Origin: Pyxicephalus adspersus
Taxonomy: Eukaryota; Chordata; Amphibia; Anura; Pyxicephalidae
DNA length: 64,000 nucleotides
Reading direction: 5' to 3'
Assembly (NCBI RefSeq): GCF_032062135.1
Contig: NC_092859.1
Span: 31,084,531 to 31,148,530, forward strand
The number at the start of each line of letters is the position of its first letter. Positions within the stretch are counted from its first letter, which is position 1. A program made the position numbers and the translations under genes. Shown in pieces: positions 37,431 through 47,818 of the stretch. The notes beneath the pieces are model-generated. The model was not told the origin of the DNA and did no database searches. It saw only the letters and a list, made by a program, of their open reading frames with translations.

Positions 37431-37899
37431 TTTTGGGGGATCAATCCAAAGCAGTTGTTGAGGGGGTAAAGGTCCAAGGGAGAAAAAAAGTTTTATCTTG
37501 CCCTGCTATTCTTGCATTATAACACAATGGTTCAATTCTGTAAAATGAATTGCTATAAGTTGATACTGATGTGACAGAATGTCACATGGTAGAAGATGTC
37601 CAAAAACAAGCAAAAAAAAAGTAATAAAAAAGTAGGTAAGAATATGAAAATTACACAGGTCAACAAAAACGTAGTTTTGATAATCATCAGAAAACACAGC
37701 AAACATTTCTAAATCAGTTTTTGAGCAGATTTCAGATCTGTTTTCAGTTTTTCCCTAACATGTTCAGTTCCTGAGTTATGGGTAATAGTTAACATTGTAC
37801 GTGCATGTATTTTGTACTAAAAAGTATGCACCATTGAGATGAATGTTAATACATCTTCAGTGTGAAGTAAAATAAGGCACACTGTGTTATAGATCTAAT

Positions 37900-39270
37900 G
37901 AGCAGTGTCAGTCAGGTACCATTGTGTCTTCAGAAATGGTTAGAGTATGATTTTCTTGTGTACTCTTTCGATTGTCGGGGTACAGCATCTATCAGTAGTC
38001 AGTCATCATACTTTCATTCCAGAAACCTTGGTAGTGGTGCTCCATTACCTAAATGTCCTGGTGAAAACTCCTTCTCCTTACGCATCACTCACCATACCAA
38101 GATTTTCTGGGAAGAATTCTAGATGTGAGTGCAAGAAATGTATTTTTAACGACATGCAACTACCCAGTTTCTGCTATGAATCAAGCAGATTCGGAAGGAT
38201 CCTTTTACGCAGGAGACCTATGGTTGCCCAGGAAATTTTCATACAAGCTTCTAGCTCAGGTGCTGAATGAGAGAGATTGTTTAAAAACTTCATCCTGCAA
38301 AAGAGACTTGATCTGTGGCCCTATAAATATCTCTTCCTTCATTTTTGCCATGCTTACGTTTGGAAACTTCTCAACAAGGTACTGAAAACCCATGGAGTTT
38401 GATTTACCCATGGCTTTTACAAGATTCTTCATCAAGCCTAAATATGAAGAGGTGGTAGAAATATTTTATGCGAATCAACCAGAGGCAGAATTTTGACACT
38501 GCTTGTTCCGGGCTTTTAGGTATCTCTTGGTAGCCAATCACACTTGACTGTGGTGGTCTCCTGTTAATTAGTCTCCTGTTAATGGTCTCCTGTTAATTAG
38601 GCTGTCTCACAGGCATAGGAAACACCAACATTTTGTGAATCCTCCTTGCATTCCCATTAGCAAGCCAATGACCTTCAGATCCCCACAGATGTTCCACTGG
38701 TGTGTTTTTTACTGGATTGCTTCAAGTAGTAAATTCATGTTGTCATAGGACTCCTTTAGGTTAACAGAATGGGCGATCGGTAAACTTGTTTTGGAATTAC
38801 CATTATGCAGTAAGACTGCTTTCAAGCTTCCTTTAGAGGAATCAATGAAGATACGCCATTCAGATGGAACATGCTCTTGTGGCAAACTGTTAAAGAGTGC
38901 ATTTATATCATGACAGTAGCACAGTGAGCCGTCACTAATGAAGAGCGTTGTCAAGTTATGATTTCGTTTTCTGTAGTCAGTTACAGTTACACCCTTTGCA
39001 AGCAAGTGTGTCATCATGGGGAACAGGCCTAATTGCAGAATCGAGGCTATGATATACAGTCTTGTGCTTAGTATTACCTGAGAATCAACTTTTGTTAACG
39101 CGGCAAAAATACCAGTCGATTAGATGGTCTTGCTGCTTTACGCCGATTTAGCCAGATTTTTAACAACTAGTCAAGATGACATGTGGAGCCCAAGATTTAT
39201 CCTGGTCACCAAGTGGACAGCCAAAATATAATCTGTAAGTTCTGTGGTAATTTGGCGACGTTGTGCTTTA
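37900..39270 (-). pseudogene. Degenerate transposon-like protein-coding sequence of an uncharacterised animal family
   Basis: Read on the minus strand from about 39270 down to 37900, fragments in changing frames line up in the order of a protein I remember as recurring in many animal genomes as an uncharacterised, probably mobile-element-borne product. In order: FGCPLGDQDKSWAPHV; DHLIDWYFC; a 102-codon open stretch (39017-38709) with EWRIFIDSSKGSLKAVLLHN, then NLKESYDNMNLLLEAIQ and a TAA; HQWNICGDLKVIGLLMGMQG with a C-x-x-C-like FTKCWCFLCL; LGLMKNLVKAMGKS; YLVEKFPNVSMAKMKEEIFI plus GPQI; LEFFPENLG; and FHQDI. Several stops and frameshifts make it non-functional. Family recognition is from memory and not from a search. 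Confidence 0.65.
38555..38602. repeat. Short tandem triplication of GTCTCCTGTTAAT
   Basis: Three near-perfect copies of GTCTCCTGTTAATTAG/GTCTCCTGTTAATG lie inside the decayed ORF, a secondary expansion after the element lost function. Confidence 0.8.
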
Positions 39271-39289
39271 CTCGTGAATGAACTACACA

Positions 39290-41449
39290 CGTAATAGAAA
39301 ATGTATGGATCAATAAGGCAATTCCTTGGCATGATGACAAATGAAATCAATCGCAGTTAGTGCCGTCTCACCTTAAAAAAAGAAAACTGTCGTTAAATGT
39401 TGTAATATGTTAAGACTATTTATAACGAATTTCACACAATATATAATTAGCTGCATCACAAAAACTAGACGTGCAAGAGAACTGAACACAGATTTGAAAT
39501 ACTACAAAGCCCACATAAAATTATATCTGATAAAAATGACATGTTGACCTGTGTTGTTATTAGTGCAATGTCTATCTGCCTACCTATTTATGTGTGGCTT
39601 CATTTGGCCTTTTTGACTTTACACACTACAGCAATATATTGGTTTTGTGGGTAATACTGGTGTAATTTTGAGTTTGCTTTTCACTAGAATTGTTACCCAA
39701 AAGATGTTTGTATGTTCTCCCTGATTTTTTGCAATTTTTCTTGAGTATTCAATCTATTTCATAATTGTAAAACATAAGGACTGGCTTTTGAATAAGCATG
39801 TGTGTATCTAAGTCAAACAACATGAAAAGTACGCATAATTGAAGTTTTCCCAACAGGCCGAAAAAGCCACCAACTTAGGTGGGCCAAGCGATCCTTATCT
39901 GCTGCCTGTCAATCTTCCTGGCTCCTTCTCTCTGGATCACAGGCTGCTCACAAAAATACTAAACCTTCAACAGGCCATTTTTTTTACCTGTTAACCCTTT
40001 GTGGAATGGAGCATTGTTTTCTTATCTCATATAGAAACAACAGTTTTTGAAAAAAAACCTCTACCCTTCTACTAAGTTATCTCAGGTGGCCCAAAGCTCA
40101 GCATAATCCCCACTGCTACAGCAGACTGCTGGCCTATCCCAGAGATAATATCCGAGACAAGCCAACCCAGGAATGAGGTACCGTGCTTTGAGCTGGCAGG
40201 ACAGGCTATGGCCTTGACTGCTCTTGACAGGAAAGAATGAGGAAGTTAATCAGTTTTTCATCCTGATAGACAGGAAAGCATTGGCTTCAGGTTACAGGTT
40301 GATTTTTGCAATTTGAAATTCTCTGAAGCATCACTTTCTCTAGCAGTTTGTCAACAAAGCAGAAAACTTTTTATTCATTACTTTTTCTAAGTTATTCATG
40401 ACTTTTCTAAGCCAACATACTTTAGACTGATCACTGCATAACAGAGGGATATGGGCTAAAGGGTTAGTCAAGTTATACATATTTCATTTTATAAGGGAAT
40501 AATGCAATATTTCAAATCCACATTTAGGTGTTCAGTGGATGCAAGAGTCAAACCACCTGCCAACTTCATATATTCCTCAGGGACCCTATTTGTGAGATGT
40601 CTGTTCTAAGTTTATGGTACTGCACAACTTCTGTAACAATTATGGAGACTGCAACAAAAGGAACATGCCTGCACACTAAAAACCCAATCTCCCAGCAGGA
40701 CAGGAGCTGCATCTGGTTATATGGCAGAGTTTTTACTGTTGGATTACCCAAAACCATTAAAGAAACTATATTTAAATCACACTAACATACTCAAGGATTT
40801 GTACACCCAACAATAAACCTTTCTTATCTGTTCTTTTCTGATGAGTTAAAATAACCAAGAAAAAGGTTTTGGTATATCAGTTTAATAAGTGCAAACATGT
40901 AACTGTTGATTTTGTCAGAAATCTTGTGAACTTCATTTTCTGTGAAGTGTACTGCACTCACATAAAAAAGTAAGTATACATCATAAAATAGTTTGAAAAG
41001 ACAAACATTAGATCTTCATCATAGTGTATACATATAAAGGGAATAAATATAGTAGTGGGTATATTCATTCTAGTAGTGTAAATGAATGAAAATGCAGATT
41101 TATTATATAAAACATAAATGCATCAATGTGTTTACTACCATTTCAGATCCATTACATTAAAATCACGTGTTCAGAGCTCCTTAGGTAGCATGAAGGTGAA
41201 ACTTGTCTTAATTAAACCCTAGATAACTAGGGTATAGTGTTCGCTTTGCTACTGCCTTGTGTAATGTCATTATGAAAAAATGAAAAAAAGCTCCCTAAGG
41301 TCATCAGAAAGAAAGGGAACAGTCTGGAAAGGGCTTAAAAAGTGCCAAACTATTTGAACCTGTCACTGTATGGAAACTATTCTGGAAGTGGTAGAGATTT
41401 TAAATGACTGCTAATTTTTTGAGAACTAGGCAACCCTTCAACTCACAGA
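39290..41449. other. Intergenic stretch, no gene recognised
   Basis: AT-rich, with short open frames only. No repeat family could be named with confidence; it may include the non-coding flank of the decayed element ending near 39270. Confidence 0.4.
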
Positions 41450-41770
41450 ACATCAAAATTTATACTGTGAGATCCTCAGGTAACACATGAAACATTTAGG
41501 GCCCGATTTATTAAAGCTCCCAAGGCTGGAGAAGATGCATTTTCATCAGTGCATCTGGGTGATCCAGCAAACCTGGAATGGACCTGGTCCGGGATTCAAA
41601 ACATTTACTAGCAAAAAGCAAATGACTTTGGAGAAATCCATTCCACATTTGCTGGATCACCCAGATTCACCGATGAAAGTGTATCCTCTACAGCCATAGA
41701 GAGCTTTAATAAATCAGGCCCTAAGTGTTTCATGAGTTACCTGAGAATCTCCCAGTGTAAATTTTGACAT
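41450..41770. mobile_element. Fold-back element: near-complete 320-bp imperfect palindrome
   Basis: The outer arms pair ACATCAAAATTTATACTG (41450) with CAGTGTAAATTTTGACAT (ending 41770), then CTCAGGTAACACATGAAACA with GTTTCATGAGTTACCTGAG. The inner arms pair AGGGCCCGATTTATTAAAGC with GCTTTAATAAATCAGGCCCT, then GGTGATCCAGCAAACCTGGA with CCACATTTGCTGGATCACCC. The inner GGGCC-bounded part (about 41500-41722) recurs alone at 43745-43914 and 48900-48972, so it is a MITE family. The longer palindrome includes the flanks. Confidence 0.75.
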
Positions 41771-43744
41771 TATGCACCAATACACAGGGTGCGCCACAAA
41801 AGAAACCTTTGTAAAGTACAGAAGAGCAAGACTACAGTTTTCTATTGAACACATAGGCAAAGACTTCTGATTCTCTGAAATTCAAAAATAAAATTGCCTC
41901 ACTAAAGTAACAGTATACATGTCGGGTGTCAACCACAGCCTTCATTTCATGAAAATAACTCTATAGCATTTGGAAAGCAAAGGGATGGAAATATTGTGAT
42001 CTCAGGTTGCTTTGGTGCTGCAGTGCATTGGCATCTTGCAGCAATCAAACTAGCTATGAATTCTGCAATTATCAAAATGTGCTTGATGAAAATGTTAGCC
42101 ATCTGTCGAATGTTAACGTTGAACCAAAAATGAATCATTCAATGTGATAAGGATCTGAAGCATCTAGAAAGTAATTGAGGGGTGATACAAAATGTTAGGG
42201 TTTGATACAATCCAATGGGAACACTTATTTTTCACTTTGGGAATTTTTTTTTTTTTTCCTTCAAATTTCGTTCAATGCAACGGTTGTGCAGGAGGAAAAT
42301 GAAGTGAGGTGAAACTCCTAAATGGTACTGCAGAAAATAAACTGGTAGGGGTTTTAGCCCTTCTCTTCTTTATCTTAAACTGAAAAGAAAGTTTAGCTAT
42401 ACATACACTGTCATCTGAACTCCAGTAAAACAGTTTCACAGATTCCTTCTGGGAGCCAGAAGGAATACATGTATAAACTGTGTAACCCTACAAAGGATTT
42501 GTAATTCTGTTTAGTTAGTCCAGAGATTTTCACAGCAGACATCACATCCAGATTGGTGACCTTACTTTTGTATGCTTCAGTTAGATAATACAATTCAATC
42601 ACCCCCCAATTCTCAGCCTTTTTAGGGACAATATAGGAGTAGGAGCAGAATGATGAGGTCATTACTCTCTTACTGTCAGCATTTTTCTTGGCAACACATG
42701 CACATGCAAAATGTAAGTGCAATTACCCTAGCCGTACCCCCCCACCCCAGTGTTCCCCCTCTCTCCCAGTCTGGCTATGTACTGTTGTATGAGGTCTTAC
42801 TAGTGTCTATTTTATTCTTGCAATAGATGCATAATACATTTACTATTTTATTGATTATATATCTGAATTCATTGGTATTTCGATGTGTCTAGAGTTCAGC
42901 TTTAAGGATCACTTCTCAGCGTGTGTGGCTTTACTTTTGCTTGTTCTCCAGTCTTGAGAAGTTTAATGTATTGTCTGATAATATTTAACTGATGAAATCA
43001 TTTTAGGTGCTGTTACACCGATGACTCACTCAGACCCAGGAACTGGGAGCCACACAAAGACTTTATTCATGGCATCAGAGTCATTTATGTGACAACTCAC
43101 TGTGCTCACAACATTCACCAATGGAAGGTCACAAGTCACTCTTAGGTATAGACAGGTTGGTTAACAGAAAGGGGATAAAAAATGTAAAGGAAGCTAAGTA
43201 TTGACATCATGATCTATCATCTAGGATGATTAACTATAGCTGTGCAATCAGAGGTTATCTTTTCTGTTGGCTTATCTTTTCTTTTTAATGGCTTCTAATG
43301 ACCATGAAGCACAAACGGTAACCTTAAAAATATTATAAACGGTCAAAAGAAAAACATAAGAGAGTAGGGTGAAACCTACCTGTGGCCACTTCAAGCATTC
43401 AATTGTGTGCAGAAGACCGTCACTTTACCATGGAATTTTTATAAATCAAATCCTGGTTCATTTCATCTTGATGATCCTTTCACCCAGCTAAAACGAGAGA
43501 GAACCCAAAACCATCTACCCACACCAAACCTCAAACCTGAGGCTTGTAATATGTGATGTTAGCTTAGTAGTGGTGCAGGCCTGACTTAAAAAATGAAAAG
43601 TCATAATGCCTATAGAACATTTTGGGTATCTAACTTATGCATTTTTAACTCAGTTGCAGTTGGACTTCTGGTAGCATATCCTATTATTTGGAGATTCCAA
43701 TTAAATATTTTAGGTGAATTCCATCTTCACACATACACAATGAG

Positions 43745-43914
43745 CTGGAATTATTAAAACTCCCCAAGAATGGAGAAGATAGAATATCAAGGGTGAACCT
43801 AAGTGATCCAGCAACCTTGGAATAGATTTGGTCCAGGACTGAAAACATTTGCCAACTGAGAGCAAATGATTTTTCCGTATTGCCCAGGTACACCTATGAT
43901 AAATCAGGGCTATT
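43745..43914. mobile_element. Diverged copy of the inner fold-back MITE
   Basis: Shares GAATTATTAAAACTCCCCAA, AGTGATCCAGCAACCTTGGA, TTTGGTCCAGGA, GCAAATGATTTTTCC and a terminal GATAAATCAGGGCT with 41500-41722, including the same central spacing. Confidence 0.7.
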
Positions 43915-44013
43915 AATTTACTATTCCTTTTTTAGCTTCGTTCTGTCCTAACTTTTAAGTCTGAAAATTCTGCCACATTTTAAAGATATGGAAGTAGACA
44001 GATATATCCTAAA

Positions 44014-44275
44014 ACAGCCTTTCTCCATCTTTTTACCAAGAAGGTAAATTTATAATAGTAAAATAATTTTCAGGCTTTAGGCAACTGGTGCTAAAATTTA
44101 TTTATTGGGGGTCAGTGGAAGAATGTCCATTCCACAGTGGTGGTCAGCATGCCAATCCAGTCAGCGGGAAATATTGTATCAATATTGAAATATTGTATCT
44201 TTCTATAGTTTGCCTGAGTCTGAGAAATTTCTGCACTGCCCCCAGTGGTGACATTATCTAACAGCGGCGTATTTT
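44014..44275. repeat. Decayed hAT-like dispersed repeat
   Basis: Begins CAGCCTTTCTCCATCTTTTT and contains GCAACTGGTGCTAAAA and a GTCAGTGGAAGAATGTCCAT segment also seen, diverged, in the 57570-57841 repeat. Borders are approximate. Confidence 0.5.
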
Positions 44276-44790
44276 CACAATCGTGGGAAATTTTCTTTAT
44301 TGCATATCTCCCAGCTGTGTTTTTTTAACAATGAGCACTGGAGTAAAAACACAACAGAGCATGCCTGGCTCTCTGAGCTCTCAATAATCTGGCTTAGTGG
44401 CATTTTACATCATAAAATCTGCTGCACAGAGTTTATACAGCATACATGTAACAATGGAATGCAGAGACTTGGGCCTGCACCATCAAAGGGCAGCTTTAGG
44501 AATAACAAAATAATATCTGGCATCTAACTGATTGCTTTGGGCAATATTTATTTTAAGGGCAAGTTTAGTTTACTTGTCAAGTAATAGTATATGTTTAGTA
44601 ATTTCCCCAAGTATTTAGGTTACACATGATCAAGAAAACAGGGCATAAAGGTGAGTTTTTTTAAATATGATTTTTTAAGTCCAATAGACAATCTGACAAT
44701 TGTTGGCTTGTAAAGCTTTTTTTGTGTCCTTATGATTACGATTTCATGTTTGTCTAACCATGGTGCTGTCTAGTGAAAGCATCACTTTAT

Positions 44791-44936
44791 TTATTATTAT
44801 TACTAAACAGGATTTATATAGCACCAACATATTGCTCAGCATTGTATATTTAATAGGTGTTGCAAATGACAGACAGTGACACAGGAGGAGGAGAGGACCC
44901 TGCCCTGAAGAGCTTACAATCTAGTCACAAATGGTA
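44791..44936 (-). repeat. LINE/SINE 3' end (L2/CR1-like tail)
   Basis: TATTATTATTACTAAACAGG, GCACCAACATATTGCTCAGC, then a segment ending CCCTGAAGAGCTTACAATCT. On the minus strand this reads as a LINE-type 3' end with a short tandem terminus. Confidence 0.65.
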
Positions 44937-46763
44937 TTCTCACTGGAAAGCAGAAGGTCAGCAGTTGGGTGCACTTTAGCACCAGTGGTTGATTTCAGCC
45001 CTGAAATTTGGAAGTTGAGCCATTTTTAACAACATGAACCATAGACCATGTGGTGCAACTAAGGTGAAAGTAGACAACTTATGGAACTCACTCCCGGATC
45101 AACTATTAATGATCTGCAAGTTTGGTTTTCTAGCAGTGACATTAAAACTTTAAACATTAAAGTGCTGCAAAAAACCCACATTAACCAATCACATCTCAAT
45201 GTTTTAAAGGAAGATCATTAAAATTTGAATTCTGATGGATTACCATGGGTCTGTGTTAGAGGCCAGATATAGACATTAAATTGTGGTCAGGAGAACCAAC
45301 CACTGACTTAGATGTGAATGACCGTTGCAGGAAATTGTGGAAATATCAGTAATCTTTTGCAAGCAAACAATAGTTAGTGTCCAGGAAACTCTTGTTTTTT
45401 GTATGAAGCCTTATAACAGTTATTGACAGTTTCTATTCTAATTCTACAAATTTGTTACTTTACACTGCAGAGTTACATGAGCATACAGGCCTCTCAGTAT
45501 TGCAATCCCGGTAATTGGATGTGATCTACAGTTAATTGCTTGAAAGTGATCACAAAGTGGTTTTAACAAATTGGTCCCTATCATCAGAAGGGGCGGAGGA
45601 AGTGCACTGCTCCATTCCCAGGTCCATTCTTTTCCTGACACTCTTTATTCCTGCGTGTGAAAAGCATAGCAGCTGACTAGCGGAGCGGAAGTAAAATGTG
45701 TTTTGTTATTTGTCTGAAGTCCCCGGGCCCGGAACTTGGTAAGCCTTGATATTATACCCAGGATGGAGCATAATAAATCCATTTTGTTTCCTGCAAACAT
45801 TTGTCCACTAAAAATGGGAGATAGAAAAACAGACCCAGGCGTTTGCAAAAGCCGCCATTGTGGATGTGTCAAAATCATTAGCTCAGCGGCATATATTCTG
45901 CAAGCTAATGCTCCTGTCTAATTCTCTTCTGGACAGCCTGTCTGCATTTCTGATACAAGCCAGACTGCAATATGGGGGTTAGAGCTTTTGGGACAAAGTG
46001 CAAGTCACTTACTCACGCTCTGGATGTCGGTGAAGTGACGTTTTTCCACAGTGCCACCCTGAAACCTATGCCGGCTGCTCCTGTGGAAGAATTTTACTAT
46101 ACAAATCTATTTGATTCTATTCAAATAACCTATAAATGATTTTTACTTTTTCTAAATAGTAACCTAACTATGATATTGGGGATGGAGAAGTTAGTAGGAT
46201 TTGTCTCAGAAATATTTCTAACTTTACATGTTTTAAAAGGGCATTAATTTCTTGTTTTAATAACCAATTAAAAGAAGCAGAACTAGTACCATAGGTTATG
46301 GCAGAAATACTCTGACCTAACACAGTAGTCCTTTTGTGACCTCTCTACTACTAAGCTGACCATAACATTTCTTCCACCTGAACCTTAACACATAAAGTAT
46401 ATCTAAATCCAATCCTTAAAATCTCATATACTATTTTTCTGTTATTTTGAAAGTATGGTAATTTTGAGTATTTTTTATAAATTTTCAGTTTACATTATAA
46501 TAGGCCAAGGGGTCTTCTTATTAGCATGGTGGCAAGCTTTTTTTGCTTAGCTGTGACAGCTTTCTAAAGAAGATTGTACAATATTTACATACATTTTGTT
46601 TTTAAACAGATTATTGAAGCTAAACATTTAGTTGGGCTTTAACATCATTTTGTACACTAAAACATAACAAATTACTTATCCCTTTTTGCACCAAAAGCTT
46701 ACCATTCTACAGTACAGTACTTACAATTTGATTTGAAAATACTTAAAAAAATGTTTTTTTCCC

Positions 46764-46764
46764 A

Positions 46765-46809
<45 letters not shown>
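46764..46809. repeat. (TA)n microsatellite, about 46 bp
   Basis: Uninterrupted alternating TA directly after CCCATATT. The longest perfect dinucleotide run noticed in the window. Confidence 0.95.
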
Positions 46810-46813
<4 letters not shown>

Positions 46814-47530
46814 GTTGTGGTATTCTGCTGATGTTTGATGGCTTTAAACGAACAGCTTCTAATAATCCTCCAATTAGTGACAATAAATGTAGACTTCTGC
46901 TGAGATTTAAAGCTGGTTTGAATCTGGCTTTCTCTAAGGCAAACCCTCCTGCAGCTTTGTTTGTTGCTGTATTTACACAGGACAAAGAACCAACATGTTT
47001 CCTGAGCTCAAATTAATATTCTTGCTCCTAATCCGATAATAATATTCTAATACCTTTCACGGTTCAGTCGCTAACAGTTGAACCAAACATTTGGCAGACA
47101 GAGCTGAAGAAAGGAGATGAATATATGTTACATAACCGACACAATTAATTAATATTCAGTTATTTCCTATGTTAGGACAGTTAGGGCCTGATATTTGGAT
47201 GTGATACAACACAACTCACAAGGCAGTGGCAGAGTTATACTGGAAGAAATTAAAAAGCGTAATACCAGTGATATATTTATACTGATGATTATGCAAATTC
47301 TGAAATGCAGTGAGCATATTAGATACTTTAGAGCACTTTCGTTTATACATAAAGACAGGTGGATCGGTTCACTTTTTTTCATTGTATTTAGGGGTCCCCA
47401 CGAGCCTTGATTGGTTTAGAATCCTCCCCCATCTCCTGAACTGATTTATGTACAGGTGAGGGCAGGACAATTTAGGACATATTAAGGTACATATGGTAGT
47501 TATTAATAGAAATACTTTTAATGAGAGCTA

Positions 47531-47818
47531 TGTCCCAGGTTCGAATCCCAGCCAGGACACTATCTGCATGGAGTTTGCTGGTTCTCCCCGTGTCTGCGTG
47601 GGTTTCCTCCGGGTACTCCGGTTTCCTCCCACATCCCAAAAAAACATGCATTTCGGTTAATTGGCTTCCCTCTAAATTGACCTTAGACTACATTAATGAC
47701 ATTTGACTATGGTAGGGACATTAGATTGTGAGCTCCTTTGAGGGACAGTTAGTGACAAGACTATGGACTTTGTACAGCGCTGCGTAATTATTATTACTGT
47801 GTAATAATAATAATAATA
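47531..47818 (+). mobile_element. tRNA-derived SINE, + orientation, with intact B box
   Basis: A perfect RNA polymerase III B box GGTTCGAATCC is at 47538-47548. It is followed by GCATGGAGTTTGCTGGTTCT, GTGGGTTTCCTCCGGGTACT, CCGGTTTCCTCCCACATCCC, AACATGCAT, GTTAATTGGC and the tail GGGACATTAGATTGTGAGCT, GTACAGCGCTGCGTAAT, (TAA)n. The A-box end is missing, so it is slightly 5'-truncated. It appears to be the best-preserved copy here. Confidence 0.85.

Larger units (their letters stand above)
41771..47530. other. Intergenic stretch with repeats, no gene recognised
   Basis: Contains fragments of the GGGCC/AAATCAGG MITE (43745-43914), a hAT-like repeat (44014-44275), an L2-like tail (44791-44936) and a (TA)n run. 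The 103-residue minus frame at 42411-42722 has no recognisable family. A non-repetitive block at 45640-46080 might be regulatory. Confidence 0.5.

Noticed and set aside
47538..47548. Perfect pol III B box as part of a true tRNA gene
   Set aside because: No cloverleaf follows; the sequence continues into a SINE body and tail shared by four other loci.
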